Translations under genes and position numbers: made by a program
Shown here: positions 36,213 through 45,707 of the stretch, in pieces
Position numbering within the stretch: position 1 is the first letter of the stretch
Layout of the letters: every line of letters starts with the position of its first letter
Assembly (NCBI RefSeq): GCF_030532715.1
Contig: NZ_JAUNKO010000001.1
Coordinates: 434,001-498,000, forward strand
DNA from: Corynebacterium sp.
GTDB lineage: Bacteria; Actinomycetota; Actinomycetes; Mycobacteriales; Mycobacteriaceae
Length of the DNA stretch: 64,000 nucleotides
Direction: 5' to 3'
Notes under the pieces: model-generated
What the model was told of the DNA's origin: nothing
The model's input: only the letters and a program-made list of their open reading frames with translations
Database searches by the model: none

Positions 36213-36881
36213 ATGACCACTCGCGCCGACGTCGCCGCGATTATCGACCACACCCTGCTCAAACCGGAAGCAACGCGCGAACAAGTTGCCGAACTCGCCG
36301 CGGAGGCCGGACGCTTAGGCACCTTTTCCATTTGCGTGTCGCCGTCCCTGTTGCCGGTGGATACGCCCCCTGGCGTGGCGGTTGCCACTGTGGTGGGGTT
36401 CCCTTCCGGGGCGGTGCGAGCGTCCATTAAAGCTGCCGAAGCTGCGGCAGCGGTTGCCGACGGCGCCGACGAGGTGGACATGGTGATCAACCTCGCCCTG
36501 GTCAAGCAGGCGCAGTGGGATGCACTCACCGAAGAAATCGCTGGCGTCAAGCAGGCGTGCGGCTCGGCGCTCCTCAAAGTGATTATCGAATCCGCCGCGC
36601 TGACCGACGCTGAGATCGTCGCCTGTTGTCGCGCCGCAGAAGCCGCGGGCGCCGACTACGTCAAGACTTCGACCGGCTTCCACCCCGCCGGCGGCGCATC
36701 CGAACACGCAGTGAAACTCATGCGCGCAACCGTGGGTGACCGCCTTGGTGTGAAAGCCTCCGGTGGCATTCGCACCACCGAGGCCGCACTCGCCATGATC
36801 GACGCCGGCGCTTCCCGCCTCGGCCTGTCCGCATCCGCCGTGATCCTCGACGGGCTACCCGAACAAGAAGGTTCCCTATGA
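36213..36881 (+). CDS. deoC: deoxyribose-phosphate aldolase
   Basis: A class I aldolase that splits 2-deoxyribose-5-phosphate into glyceraldehyde-3-phosphate and acetaldehyde. It is 222 residues from the ATG at 36213, chosen over an upstream in-frame start because GAGGAG lies 9 bases before it. Seen: [11 protein letters not shown] at the N-terminus, DEVDMVINL (catalytic Asp), LLKVIIES (Lys) and the Schiff-base Lys in [24 protein letters not shown] is the phosphate loop. It follows deoA by 33 bases, and its TGA overlaps the next ATG (ATGA). Confidence 0.95.
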   Translation: MTTRADVAAIIDHTLLKPEATREQVAELAAEAGRLGTFSICVSPSLLPVDTPPGVAVATVVGFPSGAVRASIKAAEAAAAVADGADEVDMVINLALVKQAQWDALTEEIAGVKQACGSALLKVIIESAALTDAEIVACCRAAEAAGADYVKTSTGFHPAGGASEHAVKLMRATVGDRLGVKASGGIRTTEAALAMIDAGASRLGLSASAVILDGLPEQEGSL

Positions 36882-38548
36882 ACACTCTCCAACGCGCCGT
36901 TGTGTGGCGCGACCACGACCCCGACCCCGCCACGCGGGACACCATAACCAAACTTATCGACGCCGCGACCAGCGGCGACACCGGCGCCGAAGCCGAGCTC
37001 GCCTCCCGCTTCGCCGGACCGCTCACCTTCGGCACGGCCGGATTGCGCGGCGAGGTAGGCGCGGGCGAGAGCCGCATGAACCGCGCCGTGGTCATCCGAG
37101 CGACCGCTGGCTTGGTGTCCTGGTTGCAAACGAAAACTCCGAACCCCACGGTGGTCATCGGCTGCGACGCCCGCCACGGATCCGCGGAATTTCAACGCGA
37201 CGCCGCGGAAGTCGTCTCCGGCGCTGGCGCCACCGCCTTGGTGCTGCCCGCACAACTGCCCACCCCCGTGACCGCGTTCGCCGTGCGCTCCCTTGGCGCG
37301 GACGCTGGCATCATGGTCACCGCCTCCCACAATCCCCCCGCAGACAACGGCTACAAGGTTTACCTCGGTGGCCGCGTCAGCCCCGGCGACGGCGACGGTG
37401 TGCAAATCGTCTCCCCCGCCGACAGCGAAATCACCGAACATATCAACGCCCAGCCACCGGCTGATCAAATTCCCCGCACCGACGACAACGTCAAACACGT
37501 GGACGTGCTTCAGGAATATCTCAAGCGTGCCGGTGCGCTGGGCACGCCCAACCCGCTGCGAATCGTACTCACCCCCATGCACGGTGTGGGTGGCGCGGTG
37601 GCAGTGCAAGCGCTCGCAGCGGCTGGTTTTACTGACATCCACGTGGTGGAGGAACAGGCGCTACCCGACCCGGATTTTCCCACCGTATCGTTCCCCAACC
37701 CGGAGGAACCCGGCGCTCTGGACCTCGCGTTTGCGCTAGCCACAGATGTGGAGGCAGACGTCATCCTCGCACTCGACCCGGATGCAGACCGCTGCGCCGC
37801 GGCAATCCCTACCGCCACGGGTTGGCGGCAACTCACCGGTGATGAGACGGGCGCATTGCTGGGCGAGTACATTGCTACCAAGTACGCGAAAAGCGGCGCC
37901 AAGGGCGGCGTGATGGCGAACTCGATCGTCTCCGGTAGGTTGCTTTCGCGCATTGCCGAAGACCATGGTTTGGATCACCAGGCCACGCTCACTGGTTTTA
38001 AATGGATCGCGCGGACTCCCGGGCTCGTGTTCGGCTACGAGGAAGCTATCGGATACTGCACCGACCCCGAATACGTACGCGACAAGGACGGCATCACCGC
38101 TTGCATCACCATGGCCAGCCTCGTTGCCGCGCTCAAGGCGCAGGGGCGCACCGTGGACGATGCGCTCGCAGAGCTAGCCCGGCGCCATGGCCTGCACGCC
38201 ACTGCCCCGCTGACGTTTAGGGTGTCTAACCTACAGCTCATCGCGGATGGCATGGACACGCTGCGCGCGCACCCGCCGACGGAGCTGGCGGGCTCGAAAG
38301 TGGTGGAATTTTCCGATTTGGCGGAAGGCTACCAAGGGCTGCCAGGCACGAATGGCGTGCTCATCCGCACCGCCGACGACGATCGCGTGATCGTCCGTCC
38401 CTCCGGCACCGAACCCAAGCTCAAGTGCTACCTTGAGGTAGTGATCCCCATGGACGAATCACACGTTGACGTTCCTTGGGACGCCGCGGACCAGCGCCTC
38501 GGCGAGCTCAAACGCGACGTCGCCAAGGCGGTTGGTATGCAGGCGTAA
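36878..38548 (+). CDS. alpha-D-phosphohexomutase family protein, probable phosphopentomutase role
   Basis: 556 residues, the long PMM/PGM type that works through a phosphoserine. The active-site loop [16 protein letters not shown] is near residue 145, the Mg-binding loop [12 protein letters not shown] near residue 298, the sugar-specificity loop GYEEAIGY near residue 387 and the phosphate-binding [12 protein letters not shown] near residue 507. Annotated relatives are called phosphomannomutase (PmmB) or phosphoglucomutase. The deoA-deoC operon position, with an ATGA overlap and no deoB in the window, suggests it converts deoxyribose-1-phosphate to deoxyribose-5-phosphate. That is inference from context. 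Confidence 0.88.
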   Translation: MNTLQRAVVWRDHDPDPATRDTITKLIDAATSGDTGAEAELASRFAGPLTFGTAGLRGEVGAGESRMNRAVVIRATAGLVSWLQTKTPNPTVVIGCDARHGSAEFQRDAAEVVSGAGATALVLPAQLPTPVTAFAVRSLGADAGIMVTASHNPPADNGYKVYLGGRVSPGDGDGVQIVSPADSEITEHINAQPPADQIPRTDDNVKHVDVLQEYLKRAGALGTPNPLRIVLTPMHGVGGAVAVQALAAAGFTDIHVVEEQALPDPDFPTVSFPNPEEPGALDLAFALATDVEADVILALDPDADRCAAAIPTATGWRQLTGDETGALLGEYIATKYAKSGAKGGVMANSIVSGRLLSRIAEDHGLDHQATLTGFKWIARTPGLVFGYEEAIGYCTDPEYVRDKDGITACITMASLVAALKAQGRTVDDALAELARRHGLHATAPLTFRVSNLQLIADGMDTLRAHPPTELAGSKVVEFSDLAEGYQGLPGTNGVLIRTADDDRVIVRPSGTEPKLKCYLEVVIPMDESHVDVPWDAADQRLGELKRDVAKAVGMQA

Positions 38549-38559
38549 CCGCCGCGGGG

Positions 38560-39483
38560 TTAGCGCGAGCCTAGGTGCAGCAACTGCTCCGCAAGCGTGG
38601 GCAGGTCCTTGGGCCAATACTCCTCACCGCGAGGATTCAGCGTCCCAGGGCCTGGCTCGCACTCGTCCACAACCTTGCGCCACCGCGCGGGGATGGCCTC
38701 CACGCCGTACACCGACCCCAACAACGCGCCGCACACGGCACCATTCGTATCCGTGTCACCGCCAAGGCCAATGGCATGCACCAAGGATTCCTCAAAGCTG
38801 TCGCCATTGGCCAACTCCCACACCGCCTGGAAGAACGCGTTTTTCACCGAGCCCATGCGGCCCATCAAATCACGCTTACCCCCGGCGACCGCCGCTGCCA
38901 CGAGTTCGCGGACCACGGCGCTCGGGTCGCTGGCCAACAACTCCAACACCTCAGTGGCGGTCAGCTCGTCGCGGATAGCGGAAGACACCGCCACGACGAA
39001 CGCCTGGTTGATCTCCTGGCAAATGTGGTGCGGGTGCGTGAGCAAACAATCCGCCACAGCGAGTTCCCGCGCCTCCGATTCCGAGAAATTCGCGGCGTAG
39101 ATCGCCAGCGGACTCACACGCATCAACGCACCATTCGCCTGACTGGTCTCATCCAACCTGCCGCGCAGCAGCGCGTTCGTACATGTGGAGCCAATGTCAA
39201 ACGGTCCAGATTGGGCCCACGCCTGATAGGAAGCCCGCACGTCGTCCGCATCGAAACCGTTGTTTCGAACGATGCTGCGGGCAAGGGTCAAGGCCATTTC
39301 CGTATCATCTGTCGGCTGGCCCGCAATGATGGAATGGGAGCCGCCGTCAGCAAGCTCGCGAACACCGTTGGGGTACATCTCCTTGATGGACTCCGGGGAA
39401 CGAAACTCCACCAATGCACCCAAATTATCGCCAATTGCCTGGCCGTACAGGACGCCTCGGGCGCGATCCAACGAAAAACTCAT
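38560..39483 (-). CDS. ADP-ribosylglycohydrolase family protein
   Basis: A DraG/ARH-type metal-dependent hydrolase that removes ADP-ribose from proteins or small molecules. It is 307 residues from the ATG at 39483, preceded by GAAGGAG; the frame is open further upstream without a ribosome-binding site. The metal-binding signatures are GQAIGDNLGALVEF (about residue 13), DDTEMALTLARSI (about residue 51) and the C-terminal GLGGDTDTNGAVCGALLG (about residue 250). It is convergent with the nucleoside operon. No ADP-ribosyltransferase partner is visible nearby, so the substrate is unknown. Confidence 0.9.
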   Translation of the reverse strand: MSFSLDRARGVLYGQAIGDNLGALVEFRSPESIKEMYPNGVRELADGGSHSIIAGQPTDDTEMALTLARSIVRNNGFDADDVRASYQAWAQSGPFDIGSTCTNALLRGRLDETSQANGALMRVSPLAIYAANFSESEARELAVADCLLTHPHHICQEINQAFVVAVSSAIRDELTATEVLELLASDPSAVVRELVAAAVAGGKRDLMGRMGSVKNAFFQAVWELANGDSFEESLVHAIGLGGDTDTNGAVCGALLGSVYGVEAIPARWRKVVDECEPGPGTLNPRGEEYWPKDLPTLAEQLLHLGSR

Positions 39484-39608
39484 GACGCCAACTCCTTCGC
39501 CGTTAAAACCTTGGACACAGTTGCCCCCAATGGTAGGGCGGTTGCGGGTGTAGCAGCCTTGGATCCTCCAAGCGGGGGTGATGCGCAACCGATTCCAGAA
39601 ACCGCGAC

Positions 39609-40802
39609 CTAGGCGGAATGCCCAACGACGCTGATATCACGAAGATCGCGCGGATGGACAAGGAACAAGCGCGACGTGACCACGCACTCCAGTTCCACGC
39701 AATCCCCCATCATCGAACCCACCGTAAACACCGAGGAAAAATCACCCTCGGAGTTGTTGCACAGCGTCGCCTTGACCAACGATTGAGAATCTTGCAACCA
39801 GCCCCACGTGGACCTGTCATTAACATTGATGTCCAAGCCCTTCAAGCTGGCGGGGCAGCCCAGCGCCTGCGGATGCTCCACGCCACCTGCAGCGCTATCC
39901 GAAAATTGTTCCACCATCTCGCACGAATCTTTGCCCACATACTTTGCCAGCACCCGCGTGGGCACCTTTGAAAGCACCTGGCGGGCGAGGTGCTTCGCCG
40001 CCTCGCCCACCGCCGGATCCGCGCGCAGCACCGTGTCCCGCAGCAATGAATCAATCGCGGTGAGCAACGCCTCGCAGGAGGCATCCGCGTCCGCCGTTGG
40101 CGACACCGACACGTGCGAAGACACCAGCTGCTCCACAAAGTACAACTCAATGGCGCCGGTGGTGCGGCGGACGCGGTATCCCTCGAGTTCCAACCGGGTC
40201 AACATGGCAACCATGACCGACCAGCATTCCCCCACTTCCACCATCAACTGCCACAGCGTGATCGGGGCGTACTGGCTGGCCAACTTCAACCCCACGTGGA
40301 ACAACAAGTGCGGATCGTTGGGATAGTGGAACGACAGGGAGCCGTAATCCGACGTCGCGCTAATCCGGTCGCAGGCGCACCACACAATCGGCAATTCCTC
40401 GGCCTGCACGGCGACCATACTGGGCAGCACGAGCAACGCATCGCCAAACTCGTCGAGCGTTACCGCGCCAAACACGAACTCAGAAACCCCTTCAATGGGC
40501 AGATACTCAACAACCTGAGCTGCCACCATGTAGCGGTTGCTGGGACGCACGCCATTGACATTGACGGACGTCACAGCGCAGGCGGAATCGACGGCCGGAA
40601 TCTGAGTGGGGTCATTACCAACAGCGCCGTACGCGGCGGCGACGTACGCATCCATATCCGCGAACACATCCAAGCTTGAGGGCACAAATATTGGCACATC
40701 AACATCTAAGGGAATGCTAGTGATCTGCCGGTATGCCTCGGGCTGGATTAACACACTCGTGAAATCCTCAAACACGGAGATTTCCATTCCGACCATTTCC
40801 AT
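39609..40802 (-). CDS. acidic protein of unknown function
   Basis: 397 residues (or five fewer from the ATG at 40787). It is not recognised. It lacks signal peptide, membrane segment or known catalytic motif. It is acidic, rich in Val, Asp and Ser, with an N-terminal half of mixed alpha/beta character (YMVAAQVVEYLPIEGVSEF) and a helical middle (VMVAMLTRLELEGYRVRR). Six or more Cys are scattered. Codon use and the absence of competing frames support it as real. It lies 125 bases upstream of the ADP-ribosylhydrolase gene on the same strand. The start is uncertain because no good Shine-Dalgarno sequence precedes the first ATG. Confidence 0.7.
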   Translation of the reverse strand: MEMVGMEISVFEDFTSVLIQPEAYRQITSIPLDVDVPIFVPSSLDVFADMDAYVAAAYGAVGNDPTQIPAVDSACAVTSVNVNGVRPSNRYMVAAQVVEYLPIEGVSEFVFGAVTLDEFGDALLVLPSMVAVQAEELPIVWCACDRISATSDYGSLSFHYPNDPHLLFHVGLKLASQYAPITLWQLMVEVGECWSVMVAMLTRLELEGYRVRRTTGAIELYFVEQLVSSHVSVSPTADADASCEALLTAIDSLLRDTVLRADPAVGEAAKHLARQVLSKVPTRVLAKYVGKDSCEMVEQFSDSAAGGVEHPQALGCPASLKGLDINVNDRSTWGWLQDSQSLVKATLCNNSEGDFSSVFTVGSMMGDCVELECVVTSRLFLVHPRDLRDISVVGHSA

Positions 40803-40874
40803 ACAGGAGACGCTAGTACCCCCACGCGAAAACTGAAACGCTTTGCCCCAATCTGGAACGTCAAAGCCGTCAGC

Positions 40875-40894
40875 TTACCCCTATCAAGGGGTAA
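40875..40894. repeat. TTACCCCT/AGGGGTAA inverted repeat
   Basis: Perfect 8-base arms with a 4-base loop (ATCA), in the 238-bp AT-rich gap between the acidic protein and the peptidase. It could be a hairpin in the peptidase 3' region or a RamA-type operator pair (ACCCCT and AGGGGT). The rest of the gap (40803-41040) is AT-rich and holds no gene I can support. Confidence 0.45.
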
Positions 40895-41040
40895 TTTAAC
40901 ACTGTTTTTCCGGCTTTATTTTTGCTACAAAGCGCAGGTACTGGCGTTTCCCAAGCCCGTCAGGCCTGCGAGCAAGCTTCAATTATGCCACGCAATTTTT
41001 TTCACCGCAGCAAAATTGAAATATTACTCAATCGGATGTT

Positions 41041-42327
41041 CTAATATTCGTTAGTCTTTGCTAATAACGTACCGACGATTCCACCCCCATCAACGCCAAT
41101 TCCATCATGCTGAAATTGATTTGTGATATGTAGACGAAGATCGCGAAAAACCCCGGCAGTTTCCAAAGATAAGTCCATGGGAACAAAAATATCGTCGTAA
41201 TACACAGCCGCCGCACAGACCGCGGAAGCCTCCGAAAGAACATCTCGGTTATACAGGCAATCCCAATCCGCCTTCGCCGCGAGGGTGGCCGCAACCTCGG
41301 CATACGGCTTCAGGGCCGGATCCTCGATAAACTGCCACGGAAAAATGTGTTCGGCAGTAAGAAAATATGGCTCGCAAAAATCACAGGGATTCGCGCTTTC
41401 CGCAAAACCCGGGATTTCCTCGCGGATCCTATGCGCCGACCAATTCGTCTGACCTTTCACGGTACCACCGTAGATTGCCTCATGGACCACCGCATATAAC
41501 GGATTTCCGGCGAAGGAAACGCGCTGCCCCACCTCCGACAAAAACGATTTCCGCAACCGTTTTTCCCCACGGAACATCACAAAAGGATCCTCCAAAAGGT
41601 AACCCAGACGATCAAAACCCAACCCACGACCCAACTCGATGCCAATGGTGCGGAACCGTCGCGCCGACAAGCGTTCGCCGGTTGGAAGCAGCTCCGCTGC
41701 CGACTTCAGATGGTGGCAGATCTCCCGAATGCGCTGATCAGCCCACGGAAACTGGGCGTAAAACCGTTCATGCCGCACCTGGGTGCGGGCAAACGTCGCG
41801 CGGTACACATCGTCCACGTGACAGTCGGTGGCGGGCAATCCGCCGGTGATATACGCCCGGTGCACCGCATCCGGGAACCGAGACAAATAGGTGGTGATGC
41901 AAAACCCGCCGAAACTCTGCCCAAACAACGACCACTTCTCCACGCCCAACGCGTTTCTGAAATCCTCGCAGTCTGCCACAATGTTGTCCGCGCGCAACAA
42001 GGTGAAATAGGTGGGCTCGATCGTCGGGGCGTCGATAAGCGCGGAACCAGAACGACCCGTGCCGCGCTGATCGAGCAACAACAGGCGGTGCTTTTGCAAG
42101 ATGGTTTCCATCCACCCGCTCGGGCCGAGAAATTGCGGGGAGGGGAAGCCCGGGCCGCCTTGAAGGTAGACAACGATCGGCCAGTCCTCGCCGCCATCCG
42201 GAACGATTTCACGGGCGAAGATATCCAGCGTGCCCAGCTGCGGGCTAGCTCGATCCCATGGCACGGTGAGCGTGTGAGAACGTACAGTAAAACCGAATCG
42301 ACGGTGGGCGCTAGTACGGAGCGTCAT
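41041..42327 (-). CDS. alpha/beta hydrolase, S33 prolyl aminopeptidase-like
   Basis: A 428-residue alpha/beta hydrolase similar to proline iminopeptidases (S33, TAP-like C-terminus). Seen: the oxyanion-loop VYLQGGPGFPSPQF, LLLDQRGTGRSGSAL (a PIP-family signature) and the nucleophile elbow FGQSFGGFC (about residue 160). The ATG at 42327 was chosen because the protein then begins at the fold; a GTG four codons upstream is possible. No signal peptide. Expected to release N-terminal residues, especially Pro, from peptides. It is divergent from the acyltransferase-like gene across 42 bases. Confidence 0.88.
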   Translation of the reverse strand: MTLRTSAHRRFGFTVRSHTLTVPWDRASPQLGTLDIFAREIVPDGGEDWPIVVYLQGGPGFPSPQFLGPSGWMETILQKHRLLLLDQRGTGRSGSALIDAPTIEPTYFTLLRADNIVADCEDFRNALGVEKWSLFGQSFGGFCITTYLSRFPDAVHRAYITGGLPATDCHVDDVYRATFARTQVRHERFYAQFPWADQRIREICHHLKSAAELLPTGERLSARRFRTIGIELGRGLGFDRLGYLLEDPFVMFRGEKRLRKSFLSEVGQRVSFAGNPLYAVVHEAIYGGTVKGQTNWSAHRIREEIPGFAESANPCDFCEPYFLTAEHIFPWQFIEDPALKPYAEVAATLAAKADWDCLYNRDVLSEASAVCAAAVYYDDIFVPMDLSLETAGVFRDLRLHITNQFQHDGIGVDGGGIVGTLLAKTNEY

Positions 42328-42369
42328 AACCACGATCGTACCTATGTCCAATGTCTGCTCGGAGCACGT

Positions 42370-43632
42370 ATGCCCAAAACCACCTCGCCTTCCCCGCGTC
42401 TGCACGGGATCGACCTCGCCCGCGCGCTGGCTATTCTCGGCATGGTGTACGCCCACGTCGGCCCCGACGCAGGCACCTCGCTGAGCAACTTCGGCGACAA
42501 CCTCACCCGCGGATTCGCCTCCGCAACCTTTGCGGTCCTCGCTGGCGTTTCACTTTCGATCATGGCCGTCAAGCCCTCCGCGAGCACTTTTCATCGGCTC
42601 CTCGTGCGCGGCATTATCCTCATGGCGCTGGGCACCATCCTGCAGGTAGTGCAAGGTTCCATCGCCGTGGTGCTCATCGCCATCGGCATTATTTTCGCAT
42701 TGTTGCCGCCGGTAACACGGTGGCGCAGCCGCTGGGTGCTCGCGCTGTTCCTCGCATTCCTGGTTATCGGTCCTGGCGTCCAAGTGCTCCAGCAATACCT
42801 CACGACGTTCGCCGAGGTGCTCGGCATGCCGTACCCAGCGGTCACCTGGCTCACCTACGGCACGCTCGGCATACTCATCCACCGCCACGTGGTGCACTCA
42901 GCGGTGTGGCAGTCCGCGTGCGTGATCCTCGGCGCGGGCATCGCCGCTGCGGGCGTCTCATTTCGCGAGCCGTTCAGCGACAAGTTCCAGCCGGACGAGC
43001 TGCTCGGCGTTTTCCTGAGCCCCGAACCACACCTTGGAGGTTTGTTCGACGTACTGGCCTCCTGCGGGGCGGCGAGCGCAACGATTGGCGGCTGCCTGTT
43101 ACTGGTGCGGGGGGCACGGCAACCGCTGTATCCACTCCGCGCCCTCGGCGCGATGTCGCTCACGTTTTATGTATGCCACGTCATCACCGCGGGCCCAATC
43201 CTCGATCATTTCAACGCATTGCAGGACCCAACCGCGACTACGACCGCGGCGTCGACAAGCGCGTTACCACCGGAGGTCGACCCCATGGAGGCGCATTGGG
43301 AGGAATACCGAGAGCTCGTGCGCACAGCCGAAAACTATAGCGATTTCAGTAGCGCCGAACAACAGTTCTACGAGCGGATTTTTCAAGAGCCGCAAGCCGG
43401 CGGCGACGCCCCTGAGGAGCCGAGCCGCATGCCGATCTTCTGGGCTACCCTCGCCACGGGCTTGTTGTTTGCGCCGCTGTGGCTGTGGTTTTTCCGTCGC
43501 GGCCCACTCGAATGGGTAATGCATCGCCTCATCGAACGCGCCGTGGCGGAGCCGAAGCCGCGCCCACAGCCGCAACCAAAACTCGGCGATAGCTCCCCGA
43601 GCGGCGCGGAGTCCGATACCATTACATCCTGA
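42370..43632 (+). CDS. multispan membrane protein, DUF418/DUF1624 acyltransferase-like
   Basis: A 420-residue polytopic membrane protein with about ten hydrophobic segments. The N-terminus RLHGIDLARALAILGMVYAH is the hallmark of DUF1624/DUF418 proteins related to heparan-alpha-glucosaminide N-acetyltransferase, and FYVCHVITAGPIL is a later conserved patch. A soluble insertion (about residues 290-360, acidic, PEVDPMEAHWEEYRELV) precedes the last span, and the C-terminus is Pro/Lys-rich. The frame is open far upstream, but the ATG at 42370 with GGAG before it fits the family start. A cell-envelope acyl-transfer role is possible; the substrate is unknown. Confidence 0.82.
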   Translation: MPKTTSPSPRLHGIDLARALAILGMVYAHVGPDAGTSLSNFGDNLTRGFASATFAVLAGVSLSIMAVKPSASTFHRLLVRGIILMALGTILQVVQGSIAVVLIAIGIIFALLPPVTRWRSRWVLALFLAFLVIGPGVQVLQQYLTTFAEVLGMPYPAVTWLTYGTLGILIHRHVVHSAVWQSACVILGAGIAAAGVSFREPFSDKFQPDELLGVFLSPEPHLGGLFDVLASCGAASATIGGCLLLVRGARQPLYPLRALGAMSLTFYVCHVITAGPILDHFNALQDPTATTTAASTSALPPEVDPMEAHWEEYRELVRTAENYSDFSSAEQQFYERIFQEPQAGGDAPEEPSRMPIFWATLATGLLFAPLWLWFFRRGPLEWVMHRLIERAVAEPKPRPQPQPKLGDSSPSGAESDTITS

Positions 43633-43739
43633 GCAGCGCAATCGAAAAACGCTTCTCATCACGAACCTAGCAGTGCGCCAGGTAGGCTCATCTAGGACAA
43701 TAAAAGAATCACCCTGTTCGGAAAGGCCCCAGAAACTCC

Positions 43740-44300
43740 ATGACCTCCCGCATCCGCACCCTCGGCGCTGCGTCCCTCGCAGCCGCTACCCTCGTCCTCG
43801 CCGCTTGCAGCCCGCCCAACGAGCAGGACACCACGGAATCCAAGGTTGACACGGCCTCTGATGTAGCAGCCCCTACGAAGAGCGCCTCCGCAACAAAGTC
43901 CACGTCCGCCACGACGACCCAGGCGTCGTCCGATTCCATGACAGCTGACGCCAGCACCACCACAGGGCTCAAGGACGGCGATAAAGTCACCGTGAAGCTC
44001 ACCGGCCTTGACCCCACAATGGGCTACTACGCCGCGATTTGCGCGGAGGAGGCTACCCCCGGCAACCCGGTGCCCGTGTGTACCGGAAAGAACGGGGATT
44101 CGGCGTCCCAGGCGTGGATTAAGGCGGAGGGCGGCACCACGGCAATGGCGGAGGATGGTACCGCCACCGTTACATTGACTGCCGCCTCCACCGGCGAGGG
44201 GATCGATTGCACGGTTGACGCATGCGTGCTCAAAGTGTTTGGTGATCACGCGCAAAACTTCGCGGACATCACCAGCGTTCCTGTGACGTTTGCCAAGTAG
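43740..44300 (+). CDS. lipoprotein with neocarzinostatin-like domain
   Basis: 186 residues with a lipoprotein signal (MTSRIRTLGAASLAAATLV) and lipobox LAAC at about residue 20-23. A Ser/Thr/Ala-rich linker of about 50 residues follows. The C-terminal domain (about 75-186) has the pattern VKLTGLDPTMGYYAAIC, VCTGKNG and a second Cys pair near IDCTVDACVLKVFG, as in the neocarzinostatin-apoprotein-like Ig fold found in corynebacterial lipoproteins. It would be anchored outside the membrane. The ligand is unknown. GGAAAGG stands 12 bases before the ATG. Confidence 0.82.
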   Translation: MTSRIRTLGAASLAAATLVLAACSPPNEQDTTESKVDTASDVAAPTKSASATKSTSATTTQASSDSMTADASTTTGLKDGDKVTVKLTGLDPTMGYYAAICAEEATPGNPVPVCTGKNGDSASQAWIKAEGGTTAMAEDGTATVTLTAASTGEGIDCTVDACVLKVFGDHAQNFADITSVPVTFAK

Positions 44301-44429
44301 CCGCAGCTCGGCGATTACAACTGCTGGAAACATACACGGCTTACCCGCCGCGGGAGGCTTTGTCCGGTCGGCGGCGGCGTGGCGGCGGGCGTGCGCCACT
44401 TCGTCATGGGCGCCACGTAGACTTTTTCC

Positions 44430-45707
44430 ATGCTCTCTATCCCGGCCCCGGTTATCCAGCACCGCTTTGCGGACGCGTTTCCTGAGCTGTCCGTGCCGCA
44501 CACCCCGGAGAGCGCACCGGAGCCGGAATTAGTTGCACTGAACGCGCCGTTGGCATCGGAGTTGGGGTTTGATCCTTCGTGGTTGCGCTCGGAGGACGGC
44601 ATCGCGTTTTTGCTTGGCAGCGACGCACCGCACGCCGTTGCGCAAGCGTATTCGGGCCACCAATTTGGCCACTATTCCCCCCTGCTTGGCGACGGCCGCG
44701 CTTGCCTCCTCGGCGAAGTCCGCGCCTGCACCGGCACCCTCTACGACATCCACCTCAAAGGCTCCGGCCCTACCCGGTTCGCACGCGCTGGCGATGGCCG
44801 CGCAGCGCTTGGGCCGATGCTGCGCGAGTTTATGATCAGCAATTTTCTGCACACCGTGGGGGTGCCCACGACTCGGTCGCTCGCCGTGATTTCCACCGGC
44901 CGCCGCGTGCAACGGGAACGCAGCCTCCCCGCCGCAATATTGGTACGCGTTGCCGCCAGCCACTTGCGGATCGGCACATTCCAAGTGGTTTCCAGTGTTG
45001 ACCTGCTGCGACGCCTCGCTGACTATGCCAGCCAACTGCATTACCCGGATACCGAAGGTGATGCGCTAGCACTCCTCGAGGCGGTGATGGACTCCCAGGC
45101 CGACACCGTGGCGCGCTGGATGGGCCTCGGGTTTATCCACGGCGTGATGAACACCGACAACACCACCATCTCCGGCGAAACCATCGACTTTGGCCCCTGC
45201 GCGTTTCTCGAACACCATGACCCCCACGCCTGGTTCAGCAGCATCGACACCAAAGGCCGCTACCGCTTTGGAAACCAGCCTGGCATCCTCGCGTGGAACC
45301 TACAACGCTTCGCCGAAACACTCCTTCCGCTTATCGACGCCACCCCTTCCGAAGCCATCCGCAAAGCCGAATTGCTGTGCGACTCTTTCGCGGATCGTTT
45401 CATGGGGGCTTACCGCAGCGTGCTCCAAGAAAAACTCGACGGGGCCATCCCCAGCAACTTCCACATTCACGGCGACCACACCGCCTACTTTTCAGATATC
45501 GCCCCGCTGAAAAACCCCGTGATAATCCCCCGAAACCACCTGGTCGAGGCGGCAATCCAGCAAGCCAACGACGGCAACACCGAACCGTTTTGCGCCCTGT
45601 ATGCCAGCCTGACCACCCCGTACGATATCCCCTCTCAGCACCCCGAATTCATGCAGGCCGCCCCGCCCGGCTTTACCGAACAATTCCGCACCTATTGCGG
45701 CACTTAG
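44430..45707 (+). CDS. selO: SelO/YdiU-family protein adenylyltransferase (short form)
   Basis: A pseudokinase-fold enzyme that transfers AMP from ATP to Ser, Thr or Tyr of target proteins. It is 425 residues, shorter than the usual 480 or so. Conserved parts: YSGHQFGHYSPLLGDGRA (about residue 74), the ATP Lys in YDIHLKGSGPTRFAR, and HGVMNTDNTTISGETIDFGP, which carries the Asn and Asp metal ligands. The C-terminus ends TYCGT with one Cys. The shortening appears to lie in the C-terminal half, where the helical region after the active site is compressed. TAGACT six bases before the ATG suggests a leaderless mRNA. Its TAG overlaps the bglG-type stop (TTAG). Confidence 0.92.
   Translation: MLSIPAPVIQHRFADAFPELSVPHTPESAPEPELVALNAPLASELGFDPSWLRSEDGIAFLLGSDAPHAVAQAYSGHQFGHYSPLLGDGRACLLGEVRACTGTLYDIHLKGSGPTRFARAGDGRAALGPMLREFMISNFLHTVGVPTTRSLAVISTGRRVQRERSLPAAILVRVAASHLRIGTFQVVSSVDLLRRLADYASQLHYPDTEGDALALLEAVMDSQADTVARWMGLGFIHGVMNTDNTTISGETIDFGPCAFLEHHDPHAWFSSIDTKGRYRFGNQPGILAWNLQRFAETLLPLIDATPSEAIRKAELLCDSFADRFMGAYRSVLQEKLDGAIPSNFHIHGDHTAYFSDIAPLKNPVIIPRNHLVEAAIQQANDGNTEPFCALYASLTTPYDIPSQHPEFMQAAPPGFTEQFRTYCGT

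Noticed and set aside
42370..43632. Long upstream extension of the acyltransferase frame from 41710
   Set aside because: That part is antisense to the peptidase gene and shows no membrane or family pattern; the family start matches the ATG at 42370.
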